Source: Kribbella italica (GTDB lineage Bacteria; Actinomycetota; Actinomycetes; Propionibacteriales; Kribbellaceae). From it: a stretch of 64,000 nucleotides of DNA. Shown here one piece after another: positions 1 through 10,502 of this stretch; position 1 is the stretch's first letter; each line of letters opens with the position of its first letter. The notes under the pieces are model-generated. The model ran no database searches and had not been told where the DNA came from. It saw only the letters and a program-made list of their open reading frames with translations. Position numbers and translations under genes: made by a program. Location of the stretch: positions 7,874,001-7,938,000 of the forward strand of contig NZ_JACHMY010000001.1 of NCBI RefSeq assembly GCF_014205135.1, written 5' to 3'.

Positions 1-34
1 GAACTGGGCGTCATCCGGGCCTTGGCGAGTGCTG

Positions 35-943
35 TCAGTGGTGGCGGCCGCCCAGCTCCTGGAGGTAGGTGTCGAGGCGTTGCTCGGCGGTCCGGACGGT
101 CAGGTCGGGTCGGCCTGCTGCCCGCCAGGCTCCGGTCACCGCGTCGAGCTCCTCGGAGAAGGAGAGGGCGTCGCGGATCAGCCAGTACCGGCGATCGGCG
201 GGAGCTTTCGCGAGGAGGCCGCCGGCAGCCTCGTAGGCGGCGACGAACTCGAGGCCGCGAGCAGGCCCGTGGATCAGCGCGAGGTTGGCGGCACAGTGCG
301 CGACATCGAGGTCGGCCGGACCCCAGGAGGGGCCGGCCCAGTCGACCACGCCAGTGAGGTCCTGCCCGTCGAACAGGACGTTGCCGGGCTGGAAGTCGCG
401 GTGCAGATAGCGACCGTCGTACGACGGCACCGGGCCGCGGAGGACGTCGATCGCGGCCGACCAGGTCTGCGCGTCAGCACCTGGCGGGACGATGACGCTG
501 CCGGCGGTTGTGAAGGTCTGGTAGGTGGGAGGCCGCTCGACGGGCTGGAGAGCGTGGATCTTGACGAGCTCACGGGCCAGCAACGGGATCCGGGCCTCCA
601 GCCCCGCGTCATCGAGAACAGCCCGGCCCGGCAGTGCGGTCATCAGTAGCGACGGGTACTCGCACTCGTCCGCGAGTGCATCGACGCCAACCAGTTCGGG
701 AGCCGTCACAGTGGTTGCCGCAAGCATCGTCAGCGCCGCGGCCTCCCTGGTCAGCGCGTCCTTGGCGTGGGGCACGTCGACGTACGAACGCAGCACCAGG
801 GCGCGGGTGCCATCAGGTCCGGCGATGGTCAGCCGCCGCATCTCGGCGGTGATCCCACCGACCAGGATGTCGACGCCGACGATCCGCTCACCGTCAGCGA
901 GCTGAGCGGCCACCCAGGCCAGGGTCTTCGGTCGGACAGTCAT
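35..943 (-). CDS. APH-family phosphotransferase (choline/aminoglycoside kinase fold)
   Basis: A 302-residue protein of the phosphotransferase enzyme family (APH). Visible are the catalytic loop HRDFQPGNVLF (about residues 181-191, with Asp183 and Asn188) and the metal-binding segment VVDWAGPSWGPADLDVAH (about 199-216), which takes the place of the DFG motif. These residues predict ATP-dependent phosphorylation of a small hydroxylated molecule in the cytoplasm. The family includes aminoglycoside, macrolide and homoserine kinases, and the substrate cannot be read from the sequence. The length is normal for the family. It stands alone, with its 3' end facing the window edge and the next gene divergent. 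Resistance is possible but unproven. Confidence 0.85.
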   Translation of the reverse strand: MTVRPKTLAWVAAQLADGERIVGVDILVGGITAEMRRLTIAGPDGTRALVLRSYVDVPHAKDALTREAAALTMLAATTVTAPELVGVDALADECEYPSLLMTALPGRAVLDDAGLEARIPLLARELVKIHALQPVERPPTYQTFTTAGSVIVPPGADAQTWSAAIDVLRGPVPSYDGRYLHRDFQPGNVLFDGQDLTGVVDWAGPSWGPADLDVAHCAANLALIHGPARGLEFVAAYEAAGGLLAKAPADRRYWLIRDALSFSEELDAVTGAWRAAGRPDLTVRTAEQRLDTYLQELGGRHH

Positions 944-1258
944 GCGCCCACCTCATCACCCGGACGCCACCGCACGGAAACGCTTTTCACCCGAGACTGC
1001 TGCCCGCCGGACCGGCCCGGCATGGTGTGGCACTGGACTTGCCCGACGGAGTGGACGATGCCTTGGTTTCTTCTTGCCCATGGACTCCATGACGAACGTC
1101 CCTCCAGGGCAACCGCTCCGGATCTGGGATGTCCGTCACCACGCGCCACAGGGCAGGGTCACCGCTGCTTGGTCGAATTTGACCGAAAACCGGTGGGGTT
1201 CCGGTCGCGCGGTGCAGGGTCGGAGCCGTCCAGGCAAGCTCTCGGAAGGACTTGAACG
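944..1258. other. intergenic region, divergent promoters expected
   Basis: This 315-base gap separates two divergent genes and should hold both promoters. I see no open frame with a convincing start, no tRNA and no strong hairpin. An AT-richer patch (GGAAACGCTTTTCAC near 978) stands out in the GC-rich background and could be part of a promoter or operator. The purine-rich GGAAGG about 10 bases before the ATG at 1259 is a plausible ribosome-binding site. Confidence 0.4.
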
Positions 1259-1633
1259 ATGAAGATGACGCAACTGACCCGGGTCGCGATGGCAGCGGCT
1301 GTTGTGGCCTCCGGGCTGGTGTGTGCCGGCGCCACCGTGGCCAACGCTGCACCGGACTGCACGCAGTCGGGGCCGAACCTCGACGGTGGCTCGCTCATGA
1401 CCCTGGGTGCGGTCCCCTACAAGAGTGGGCCGGCCGCGGAGTGCCGCACGAACGAAACCCGCTCGGGCAAGGCATACATCTGGTGCCGGAAGACGAACCA
1501 GTACGGCAACCTCTGGTACTACGCCCGCGACGCTGACTCCAACCAGCCAGGCTGGGTCTACAGCGGCGACGTCGTCAGCATTTCCGGTTCCAACGGCGCG
1601 CGCTGTGGGGCTGGTCTGACCCCGCCTCGGTAA
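1259..1633 (+). CDS. small secreted SH3-like protein
   Basis: A 124-residue exported protein. The N terminus has a basic start (MKMTQLTR), a hydrophobic core and an ANA-A cleavage site near residue 31, a typical Sec signal peptide. The mature part of about 90 residues has four cysteines and a Trp/Tyr-rich beta pattern (YIWCRKTNQYGNLWYYARD, then QPGWVYSGDV). That pattern resembles the small bacterial SH3-type domains common in secreted actinobacterial proteins, where GWVY-x-DV is the last strand. It probably works outside the cell as a binding or structural module. It is monocistronic, with a perfect palindromic terminator just downstream. No enzymatic residues are recognised. Confidence 0.75.
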   Translation: MKMTQLTRVAMAAAVVASGLVCAGATVANAAPDCTQSGPNLDGGSLMTLGAVPYKSGPAAECRTNETRSGKAYIWCRKTNQYGNLWYYARDADSNQPGWVYSGDVVSISGSNGARCGAGLTPPR

Positions 1634-1654
1634 CACGACGGGCCGTGGAACAAC

Positions 1655-1688
1655 GAACGCCTCCGAGCCGTACGGCTCGGAGGCGTTC
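1655..1688. terminator. perfect palindromic terminator
   Basis: Two 17-base arms (GAACGCCTCCGAGCCGT and its exact complement) meet with no extra loop bases, 21 bases after the stop codon of the secreted SH3-like gene. No long T-run follows, which is usual for actinobacterial terminators. The symmetry lets it act for the convergent NB-ARC gene as well. Confidence 0.8.
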
Positions 1689-1757
1689 GCGTGCGACGGC
1701 GAGGAACTGCGACGCCTGCTCCACGCTTGGTCCGATCCACGCGACCGCTTCGTCCCC

Positions 1758-3206
1758 TCAGTACGGCGAGGCCGACGCCGACGCCGGCCGGATCACCGGC
1801 TTCCACTGGTCGCCGGGTCGCCACCAGATCCTTGACGCATGGTCGGCGGTCGCGGCGTAGTAGGTGCCCATTCGGACCGCTGCTCTGGCTCTACCGGTGG
1901 ATGGGTCCTCGTCGTAGGCGCACGCGGACGCGAAGAGCCGCACCAGTTCGTGGATCTCGACCCGGTCGCGTCCTACCCGGGTCAGCAAATTGGCCGTCAG
2001 TAGCGCGCCGATCTGATCGACGGCCTGGTCGATGGGAACGCCGGCCAGAGCTGCGGCCACGCCGAGGTCCATTCGTCGGGCGGGGTGCAGGCTGAGCGCC
2101 CGCAACATGGCCCGGGCCGGGGCGTCGAGCGCCCGGTACGACAGGTCGAGGGCGGATTCCACGCCCGCATCGATCCGGAGCCGCCGGGCTCTTTCGGCGA
2201 GCCGTTCGACCTGGTCGGCCAGTGTCCAGTCCGGCTGGGCCCTGACCCGTGCCCCGACGAGGGCCAACGCCAACGGAAGGTGTGCCGCCGCCCGGGCCAG
2301 TTGGTGCAGCAGTTCGATGTCGTCGTCGCGATCGAGCATTCGCCGCAGCATCTCCACCGAGTCGCCCTCGGGAAGGACACCGACGGGCGTCCGCAGTCCC
2401 GCAGTACGGCGTAGCCGAGTCCGGCTGGTGATGAACACGACGCTGCCGGCGTTGTCCGGCAGTAGCCACTGCAGTTGGTCGTCGCCCGCCGCGTTGTCGA
2501 GCACGAGCACGATCCGGTGGTCGCCGAGCTCGTCGCGGAACAACCGGGAGCGAGCCTCGGTGGTCAGCTCGGCGAAGCGTGCCAGCGGGACGGACAGCAG
2601 TCGCAGCAGTTCACCGAGTACGGCGCGAGGGTCCGCCGGCGACCGCACCGGGTCGTGGCCGCGCAGGTCGACGAAGGCCACCAAGTCCGGCCGCACCGCA
2701 CCGACCGCGGAACAGGCGGCCTCGTTCGCCAGCCAGGTCTTGCCCACACCTGGCATCCCGTCGATCAGATGGACCGTGGTCTGCTCGGTCGACCGGCTTC
2801 GCAGCCTGTTCAGCTCCGGTGCCCGACCGACGAAGATCCCCTGCACCGGGGCGAGTTTGGTGGTCAACTCGACGGTCTGCTCGTCGCTGAGCTGGTCGAC
2901 GACCGACTCGTACGCTCGACGCCAAGCCCGTCCTGTGTCCGGGTCACCGGTGATCGCCACCACGATGTCGACGACAAGCTCGACGGCGAGCCGGTGCCGG
3001 CCCGGGCGCAGGCAGCGGTACACCGTGTCGTAGGCGACTGCCGGCGCGTCCCGGGCACGGCGGATGCAGAGCACCCGTCGGTGCAGTTCGCGGTACGGGA
3101 TCGTGGCGACCGACCTGAGTCGTCCGAGCGCCGCGCTCAACTCGCTCAGTGTGTGCGCTTCGGCGGGCGGCCCGGAGCCTCTTCGCCCCAATGGCGGCAT
3201 CGTCAC
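1758..3206 (-). CDS. NB-ARC (STAND) ATPase, short form without TPR tail
   Basis: A 482-residue AfsR/SARP-like NB-ARC protein. The N-terminal 110 residues (SELSAALGRLRS... CLRPGRHRLAV) look like the small helical domain that often precedes NB-ARC in actinobacteria. The nucleotide-binding core follows: Walker A GMPGVGKTW (about 150-158), Walker B-like RIVLVLDNA (about 235-243) and a sensor segment VVFITSRTRLR. A winged-helix part runs to about residue 445. Such proteins normally continue with TPR or WD repeats for signal recognition. This one stops at about the point where that region would begin (after TYYAATADHASR) with an abnormal Ser/Ala tail. The GTG start at 3206 has GGGGAGG upstream. It is probably a regulator, possibly truncated. 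Confidence 0.75.
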   Translation of the reverse strand: MTMPPLGRRGSGPPAEAHTLSELSAALGRLRSVATIPYRELHRRVLCIRRARDAPAVAYDTVYRCLRPGRHRLAVELVVDIVVAITGDPDTGRAWRRAYESVVDQLSDEQTVELTTKLAPVQGIFVGRAPELNRLRSRSTEQTTVHLIDGMPGVGKTWLANEAACSAVGAVRPDLVAFVDLRGHDPVRSPADPRAVLGELLRLLSVPLARFAELTTEARSRLFRDELGDHRIVLVLDNAAGDDQLQWLLPDNAGSVVFITSRTRLRRTAGLRTPVGVLPEGDSVEMLRRMLDRDDDIELLHQLARAAAHLPLALALVGARVRAQPDWTLADQVERLAERARRLRIDAGVESALDLSYRALDAPARAMLRALSLHPARRMDLGVAAALAGVPIDQAVDQIGALLTANLLTRVGRDRVEIHELVRLFASACAYDEDPSTGRARAAVRMGTYYAATADHASRIWWRPGDQWKPVIRPASASASPY

Positions 3207-3307
3207 GTCGTCCTCCCCGTGCTCGGACGTGATAGGTGGTCAGTCTGCCCCGCCGCAGGCCGGGAGACGAGCCGGTCCGGTGCGTCCACCGGATAATCGG
3301 TCCGTTA

Positions 3308-4783
3308 CTAGCCGGATGTATACCTCGTGAGCTCTTGCGCCGCCTGGACGGCGAGGTCTCGGAGGATCGTGTAGCGGGGGCGGAGGAGTTCGATGCGTTC
3401 TACCTCGGGGGCTGCCGGCTTGAGGTGTTCGCCGCCGGGGACCGGGGCCAGCCCGAGGGCTACGGCGGCGGCGCCGCGGGCGCCGACCTCGGCTTCGGCG
3501 CAGACGTCGGTGGGGCGGGCGAACGTGGCGGTGAGGCAGCGGCGCCACCAGGCGGAGGCGTCGATGCCGCCGCCGCCGAGGACGACCTCGAGCTCGCGGC
3601 CGAAGAGGGTGTCGAGCATGCGGAGGCCGCGGTCGATCTCCAGGGAGGCACCTTGCAGAGAGGCGGCGAGCAGGTCGGCGGCGTCGTCGTCGAAGGAGAG
3701 GCCGAAGTAGACGCCGGAGCCGCCCGGGACGGTCTCGGGTGGACGGGTGCCGGCCTGGAACGGGATCGCGATGACGCGCGACGAGCCGATCTCGACGTCG
3801 GTGGGCTCCTGGTGCGCTTCGTCGAGTTGCAGCACGTTCGTGAGCCAGGCGTGCAGGTTTCCGGCGGCGGAGAAGGCCATGCCGGTCACCGCGCGCTGGT
3901 CGTCGACGCGGTAGCGCCAGAGCTCCCACGGGAGTTCGGGCGCCTGGTCGATCGGGTGCACGACCCGTACGGCGGCCGACGTGCCGACCGTGACGGCGGC
4001 GGTCGACTCGTCGTACCCGCCGCTGCCCACGTTGGACGCGGCGCCGTCACCGGTCGGCGGATGGACCGGTACGCCGACCAGCCCGGGCCAGCGGCGCGCG
4101 TAGGAAGCAGCCAGTACGCCGGTCCAGCCGCTCGGCACGATCGCCGGCAGGCGGTCGGGCTTCACGCCCGCGATGGCGAGCGCCTCGGCGTCGTACTCGC
4201 CGGTCGCGAGATCGAGCGAACCCGTGCCGGACGCGATCGAGACCGAGGTGACGCGGTCTCCGGTCAGGCGCTCGATCACGAGATCGGGCAGCCCGGCGAA
4301 GGAGACAGCGGAAACCTCGGACAGCAGCCACGGGATGCGGCGCGGCCAGTACAGGCGGTGCAGCCAGGCGCCGGTGCGGGCGTGGAAGGCGTGCTCGTCG
4401 AACGCCGGGTCGAGCCGCGGCTCGACCGACCGCGTGTCGGCCCAGGTGATCAGTGGGGTCAGCGCGCCGCCGTCGTTGTCGAGGGCAACGATCGAGTGCC
4501 ACTGCGAGGAGAGCACGATCGCGGTGATGCCGTCGAGATGGCCGTTGTGCTGCAGCTCGTCGAGGCAGCCGAGCAGACCCTCGACGTACGCGTGCAGGTC
4601 GATCGTCGCCGACCCGCCGGTCCCGTACGTCGGCGCGATCTTGTGCCGCGCGAGCGCGCCGGGGACCGGCGAGGCGTCGTCGGCGGACAGGACGAGGGCG
4701 CGGGCCGAGGACGTGCCGAGATCAAGCGCAAGCACTCGGTCGCCGGCGGGCGGACCGTCGTACGGGCCGTCAGTCGGCGGCAT
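3308..4783 (-). CDS. FGGY-family carbohydrate kinase
   Basis: A 491-residue sugar kinase of the FGGY family (gluconokinase/xylulokinase branch), which transfers phosphate from ATP to a sugar or sugar acid in the cytoplasm. The N-terminal phosphate loop ALDLGTSSARAL (about 18-29) and the second-domain pattern TVGTSAAVR and VVLGGGGIDAS fit the two actin-like domains, and the length is typical. The gene starts inside the end of otsA (14-base overlap), so it is the last gene of the amidase, oxidoreductase, otsA, kinase transcription unit. The true substrate is unknown. The Gfo/Idh/MocA gene upstream suggests a sugar or sugar acid catabolic step. Confidence 0.88.
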   Translation of the reverse strand: MPPTDGPYDGPPAGDRVLALDLGTSSARALVLSADDASPVPGALARHKIAPTYGTGGSATIDLHAYVEGLLGCLDELQHNGHLDGITAIVLSSQWHSIVALDNDGGALTPLITWADTRSVEPRLDPAFDEHAFHARTGAWLHRLYWPRRIPWLLSEVSAVSFAGLPDLVIERLTGDRVTSVSIASGTGSLDLATGEYDAEALAIAGVKPDRLPAIVPSGWTGVLAASYARRWPGLVGVPVHPPTGDGAASNVGSGGYDESTAAVTVGTSAAVRVVHPIDQAPELPWELWRYRVDDQRAVTGMAFSAAGNLHAWLTNVLQLDEAHQEPTDVEIGSSRVIAIPFQAGTRPPETVPGGSGVYFGLSFDDDAADLLAASLQGASLEIDRGLRMLDTLFGRELEVVLGGGGIDASAWWRRCLTATFARPTDVCAEAEVGARGAAAVALGLAPVPGGEHLKPAAPEVERIELLRPRYTILRDLAVQAAQELTRYTSG

Positions 4784-6167
4784 GCAGTGCCTCGAGGAAG
4801 GACGCCGCCCAGACGTTCACGTCGTGCGCGGCCAGGTGCTTGCGCATCGCCTTCATCCGGCGGCCGAGCTGGCGGTCGTCGGTGTTCATCGCGTCGACGA
4901 TGGTGTCCTTCATCCCGTTGATGTCGTGCGGGTTGACCAGGAACGCCTGCCGGAACTCGTCGGCCGCGCCGGCGAACTCGCTCAGCACCAGCGCGCCGGT
5001 GTCGTCGTACCGGCAGGCGACGTACTCCTTGGCGACCAGGTTCATCCCGTCCCGCAGCGGTGTCACGACGGCGACGTCGGCGGCCCGGAGCAGCGCGGCC
5101 ATCTCGGTCCGCGAGTACGTCGTGTGCAGGTAGTTGATGGCCGGCGTCCCGATCCGGCCGTGCTGCCCGTTGATCCGCCCGACGAGCAGCTCGATCTCGT
5201 CGCGGAGCATCCGGTACTGCTCCACCCGCTCCCGTGAGGGCGTCGCGACCTGGATGAAGACCGCGTCGTCGACCGAGACGCGCTTCTCGTCCAGGAGTTC
5301 CCCGAAGGCGCGCAGCCGCTGGAGGATGCCCTTGGTGTAGTCGAGCCGGTCGACGCCGAGCAGGATGTGCTGCGGGTTGCCGACCTCCTTGCGCATCTCC
5401 AGCGCGCGGGCCTCGGTCTCGGGCTGGCGGGCCAGCTGCTCCAGCTCGCCGACGTCGATCGAGATCGGGAACGCCTTGGCGCGCACGATCCGGTCGTCGG
5501 GCAGGTGGATGCGGTCGCCGCGGGTCCGCAGGCCCATCCGGTTGCGGGCCAGGCGGGCGAAGTTCGAGGCGGCGCCCGGGCGCTGGAACCCGACCAGGTC
5601 GGCGCCCATCAGGCCGTCCAGGATCTGCCGGCGCCACGGCATCTGCGCGAACAGCTCGGTCGGCGGGAACGGGATGTGCAGGAAGAACCCGATCCGTACG
5701 TCGGGCCGCAGCCGGCGCAGCATCGCCGGGACCAGTTGCAGCTGGTAGTCGTGCACCCAGACCACCGCGTTGTCGTCAGCGGCGTCCGCGGCCGCCTCGG
5801 CGAACCGCCGGTTCACCGCGACGTAGGCCTCCCACCACTCCCGGTGGAACTCCGGCGGCACGATCACGTCGTGGTACAGCGGCCAGAGCGTCGCGTTCGA
5901 GAAGCCCTCGTAGTACAGCTCGACGTCCTCGGCCGACAGCGTCACCGGGACCAGGTGCATGCCGTCGGAGTCGAACGGGTCGACCTTCTCGTCCTTGCCG
6001 CCGGTCCAGCCGATCCAGGCGCCGTGGTGGCGCTGCATCACCGGTGCCAGGGCGGTGACCAGTCCTCCTGGGCTGCGCCGCCACGCCGTACTTCCGTCGG
6101 GCATCTCGACCCGGTCGACCGGCAACCGGTTGGCCACCACCACGAAGGAACTGCGTCCGCTCGGCAT
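4770..6167 (-). CDS. otsA: alpha,alpha-trehalose-6-phosphate synthase (GT20)
   Basis: A 465-residue glycosyltransferase family 20 enzyme. It joins glucose from a nucleotide donor to glucose-6-phosphate to give trehalose-6-phosphate in the cytoplasm. Family signatures are present: N-terminal VVVANRLPVDRV with the GG loop PGGLVTAL, WIGWTG, the VHDYQLQLVPAML segment holding the catalytic Asp, and GVDRLDYTKGI with the donor-binding Arg and Lys. The length is standard. It lies 6 bases after the oxidoreductase gene and overlaps the kinase gene downstream. Its partner phosphatase, otsB, lies 3.5 kb away on the other strand, so the two steps are not in one transcription unit. Confidence 0.95.
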   Translation of the reverse strand: MPSGRSSFVVVANRLPVDRVEMPDGSTAWRRSPGGLVTALAPVMQRHHGAWIGWTGGKDEKVDPFDSDGMHLVPVTLSAEDVELYYEGFSNATLWPLYHDVIVPPEFHREWWEAYVAVNRRFAEAAADAADDNAVVWVHDYQLQLVPAMLRRLRPDVRIGFFLHIPFPPTELFAQMPWRRQILDGLMGADLVGFQRPGAASNFARLARNRMGLRTRGDRIHLPDDRIVRAKAFPISIDVGELEQLARQPETEARALEMRKEVGNPQHILLGVDRLDYTKGILQRLRAFGELLDEKRVSVDDAVFIQVATPSRERVEQYRMLRDEIELLVGRINGQHGRIGTPAINYLHTTYSRTEMAALLRAADVAVVTPLRDGMNLVAKEYVACRYDDTGALVLSEFAGAADEFRQAFLVNPHDINGMKDTIVDAMNTDDRQLGRRMKAMRKHLAAHDVNVWAASFLEALHAAD

Positions 6168-6173
6168 CTGCTG

Positions 6174-7162
6174 TTATCCACCCAGGTATTCGTCGTCGCC
6201 GGGGTACGTGACCCCGATCTGTCGGCGTGTCTCGTCGAGCAGCTCGAGGATCTCGATCGTCGCGGCGTGCGGCAGGGCCGGACACTCGATCTGTCCGGCG
6301 CGCAAGGCGCGCATCACCTCGGCTGCTTCGTAGTGGTACCCAAGGCCATGCGTCGGTACGTCGACCCGCTCCTGGCCGGACGCCGTACTGCGCACGTAGT
6401 AGTCGGGGTGGTGGAACCGGTTCGGCAGCAGCAAACTGCCCTCGGGGCCACTCACCGAGGCGGTCCACGGGTTCTGCGACCGCAGGCCGCAGGTCAGGCC
6501 GGCGACCGCGCCGGAGTCGTACCGCCAGGCCATCGCGACGTTCAGGTCGACGCCGTCGTCGTTCAGCGAGCCGACGGCCTTGACCTCGTCGGGCCGGCCG
6601 AGCGCCATGTGCACGAACGTCATCGGGTAGATGCCGCCGTCCATCAGGGCGCCGCCACCGAGCGCGGGGTCGAGCAGTCGCGCGGGCAGCTGCGGCTTGT
6701 GGAATCCGAAGTCGGCCAGAGCCTCCATCGGCTCGCCGATCACGCCCTTGGCCAGGTCGGCGAACATGGCCTGTACGACGGGGTTGGTGCGCATCCACAT
6801 CGCCTCGGCGAACAAGGTGTCGTGCTCGTGCGCGACGGCGACCAGGTCCTTGGCCTGCCGGGCGGTCAGCGTGACCGGCTTCTCGCACAGGACGGCGATG
6901 CCCGCCTGCAGCGCGGCGCGGGCGATCGCGTAGTGCTGCGGGTGCGGCGTACCGATGTAGAGGACGTCGACGGTCCCGGACTCGATCAGCTGCCGGTGGT
7001 CGTCGTACCGGTGCTCGATGTCGTGCTCGTCGGCGAACCGGTCGGCGCTGTCCAGGGACCGGGACGCGACGGCGGTCGCGACCGCGTCGTCCAGCTCGGC
7101 GAGATCGTTGGTGAACTGCGTCGAGATGTTGCCGGTAGCAACTACACCCCAACGGACCTGGT

Positions 7163-7172
<10 letters not shown>
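6174..7172 (-). CDS. Gfo/Idh/MocA-family oxidoreductase
   Basis: A 332-residue NAD(P)-dependent sugar or polyol dehydrogenase of the Gfo/Idh/MocA family. The N-terminal Rossmann fold reads WGVVATGNIST (about 8-18). The family motif CEKPVTLTARQ (about 92-102) carries the EKP lysine, and GGGALMDGGIYPM is the cofactor/substrate loop of the C-terminal beta-sheet domain. The start used is GTG at 7172, 10 bases inside the end of the amidase gene, which implies translational coupling. It sits between the amidase and otsA. The substrate is unknown. Confidence 0.87.
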
Positions 7173-8566
<1,394 letters not shown>

Positions 8567-8583
8567 ACCACCGGAGCCCTGTC

Positions 8584-8599
8584 GAGGTGAGCTCACCTC
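8584..8599. promoter_or_regulatory. 16-bp perfect palindrome before the amidase operon
   Basis: GAGGTGAGCTCACCTC is perfectly symmetric and lies just upstream of the preferred amidase start. It could be an operator for the four-gene unit. It also contains a GGAGGTGA ribosome-binding-like sequence on the minus strand, so a translational role is also possible. Confidence 0.45.
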
Positions 8600-8765
8600 C
8601 AAGATCCTGCCACGGTTGAGCGGGCCGGGACGGGGCTCGCCGTACGCTGGAAAGGACCGGAAACGACACGGCCGGATCGCTGCCGGGTGAATGACATCGC
8701 TGTTGTTCAACCCGTAGAGTGGAGCGCGGACGGACGATCACCGACCGCACGGGAGTCACCAGCAG

Positions 8766-9077
8766 ATGGACAGCGCGAACGCGAGCTCCAACGGCCCGGA
8801 CGCCGGCACGGCGCAGCCGGCCGTGGCCGGGCTCTCGGAGCGGGACGGCGCCATCCTCGGCTTCGAACGGCACTGGTGGAAGTACGCCGGGGCCAAGGAG
8901 CAGGCGATCCGCGACCAGTTCCAGATGTCGGCCACGCGGTACTACCAGGTCCTCAACGCGCTGATCGACCGGCCGGAGGCCCTCGCCCACGACCCGCTGC
9001 TGGTCAAGCGGCTGCGCCGGTTGCGCGCCGCCCGCCAGCGCGCTCGCTCGGCCCGGCGGCTGGGGATCGAGGTCTAG
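8766..9077 (+). CDS. DUF3263 protein
   Basis: A 103-residue protein of the actinobacterial DUF3263 family. The family core is clear: LSERDGAILGFERHWWKYAGAKEQAIRDQF followed by the helix-turn-helix-like stretch MSATRYYQVLNALIDRPEAL and an Arg-rich tail (LVKRLRRLRAARQRARSARR). It is cytoplasmic and its fold suggests DNA binding. It precedes the LytR_C gene by 3 bases, a pairing seen widely in actinobacteria. The start ATG has CGGGAG at a suitable distance. Its molecular role is not established. Confidence 0.85.
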   Translation: MDSANASSNGPDAGTAQPAVAGLSERDGAILGFERHWWKYAGAKEQAIRDQFQMSATRYYQVLNALIDRPEALAHDPLLVKRLRRLRAARQRARSARRLGIEV

Positions 9078-9080
9078 ACC

Positions 9081-9662
9081 TTGACCCGCAAGGACGAACG
9101 GGGACAGGTTCTCTCCTCCCTCGTGGCGGTGCTGGCCGTCGTCGCGATCGTCGGAGGACTGCTGGTGCTGTTCGGCACCCGCGGCAACGACAGCGTCGCG
9201 GACGACGGGAAGCCTGCCGCTTCCACTCCGTCGGTCACTCCGAGTACGACGCCGCCTGCGGCGACTCCATCGGAGCCGAGTGCTGAGCTGACGACCGCGC
9301 CGCCGATCGCACCGACCTCGGCGCCGACGTCGGCGCCGGTCTCGACGCCGTCTTCTGTGCCGACGCCGACCGTCGCCGTACCGCCGTCGGAGCGGCCCGC
9401 GGTGGAGATCTACAACAACACCGGCCGCAAGGGGCTGGCCCAGTCGGTCGGCGGCCGCGCCAACCAGGCGGGCTGGACCGTCACCGGCGCCGACAACTGG
9501 CACGGCAAGATCGTCACCAGCACCGTGTACTACCCGGCCGGTATGCAGGCCGAGGCCGCGCAGCTCGCGCAGGACCTCGGCATCCCGCGGATCAAGGACG
9601 CGCTGGACAACATGAAGAAGGACCGGCTCACCGTCATCCTCACCTCGGAATACTCCGGATGA
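9081..9662 (+). CDS. membrane-anchored LytR_C-domain protein
   Basis: A 193-residue protein with a TTG start (LTRKDERGQ). A membrane anchor lies at about residues 9-30 (VLSSLVAVLAVVAIVGGLLVLFG). A long Pro/Thr/Ser/Ala-rich spacer (about 35-105) probably crosses the wall. The C-terminal domain of about 85 residues begins VEIYNNTGRKGLAQSVGGRANQAGW and matches the LytR cell-wall C-terminal family, whose conserved feature is the N-N-[ST]-G motif. The domain should lie outside the membrane. The gene is in tandem with the DUF3263 gene and overlaps otsB by 4 bases, so the three are probably co-transcribed. The family is linked to cell-envelope assembly, but no direct function is known. Confidence 0.85.
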   Translation: MTRKDERGQVLSSLVAVLAVVAIVGGLLVLFGTRGNDSVADDGKPAASTPSVTPSTTPPAATPSEPSAELTTAPPIAPTSAPTSAPVSTPSSVPTPTVAVPPSERPAVEIYNNTGRKGLAQSVGGRANQAGWTVTGADNWHGKIVTSTVYYPAGMQAEAAQLAQDLGIPRIKDALDNMKKDRLTVILTSEYSG

Positions 9663-10495
9663 GCACTCCCGTACTGGCGACCACGGCCGGGCGGGAGGGC
9701 TGGGAAGCGATCGTTGCCGATCCGGCCGGCGCGGTGATCGCGTCGGACTTCGACGGCACGCTGTCGCCGCTGGTCGAGGACCCGTCACGGTCGCGTGCCG
9801 CCGAAGGCGCGCTGGACGCGCTGGCCCGGCTGGGGCGCTCTGTTGCGCAGTTGGCGATCGTGACCGGTCGGCCGGCGCTGGTCGCGACCGAGCTGTCCGG
9901 GGTGAGCGGTCACGCCGGACTCGGCCAGCTGGTCGTGCTCGGGCACTACGGCCTGGAGCGCTGGGAGGCGACGACCGGCGCGGTCACGAGCGATCCGGTG
10001 CCTGCCGGGGTTGCGGTCGCTCGGGAGCAGCTGCCTGCGGTGCTGGCGGCTGCCGGGTTTGCTGACGCTTTCGTCGAGGACAAGGAAAGCTCGCTCGCCG
10101 TCCATACGCGACGGCTGGCTGATCCCGCGGGTGCTTGGGAAGGTCTGCGGGCACCGCTGACAGCGTTGGCCGAGTCGGTCGAGCTGCGGCTGGAGCCGGG
10201 GAACCTGGTGCTCGAGCTGCGCCCGCCGGGCATCGACAAGGGCGTAGCCATCCGCCGGCTCGTGGAGTCCACGGGCGCCCGGTCGGTGCTGTACGCCGGT
10301 GACGACCTCGGCGATCTCGCCGCCTTCGAGGCGCTCGCCTCGCTCCGCACCGAGGGCCTGCACGCCGTACTGGTCGCCGCGCGCTCCTCCGGGGCGACCG
10401 CGCTCACCGAGGCCGCCGACATCGTGGTGGACGACCCGGCCGGTGTCGTCACCGTGCTCACCGCCCTGTCAGACGCGATCGCCGCCCGGGCTTAA
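9659..10495 (+). CDS. otsB: trehalose-6-phosphate phosphatase
   Basis: A 278-residue HAD-superfamily phosphatase that removes phosphate from trehalose-6-phosphate, the second step after OtsA. HAD motif I is SDFDGTLSPL (about 31-40, nucleophile and general acid Asp). Motif II is in AIVTGRP, a Lys in GIDKG supplies the third position, and motif IV is YAGDDLGDLAAF near residue 213. The ATG overlaps the stop of the LytR_C gene by 4 bases. Its placement with envelope genes and opposite otsA is unusual for two steps of one pathway. Confidence 0.93.
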   Translation: MSTPVLATTAGREGWEAIVADPAGAVIASDFDGTLSPLVEDPSRSRAAEGALDALARLGRSVAQLAIVTGRPALVATELSGVSGHAGLGQLVVLGHYGLERWEATTGAVTSDPVPAGVAVAREQLPAVLAAAGFADAFVEDKESSLAVHTRRLADPAGAWEGLRAPLTALAESVELRLEPGNLVLELRPPGIDKGVAIRRLVESTGARSVLYAGDDLGDLAAFEALASLRTEGLHAVLVAARSSGATALTEAADIVVDDPAGVVTVLTALSDAIAARA

Positions 10496-10502
10496 GGCGT
10501 CG

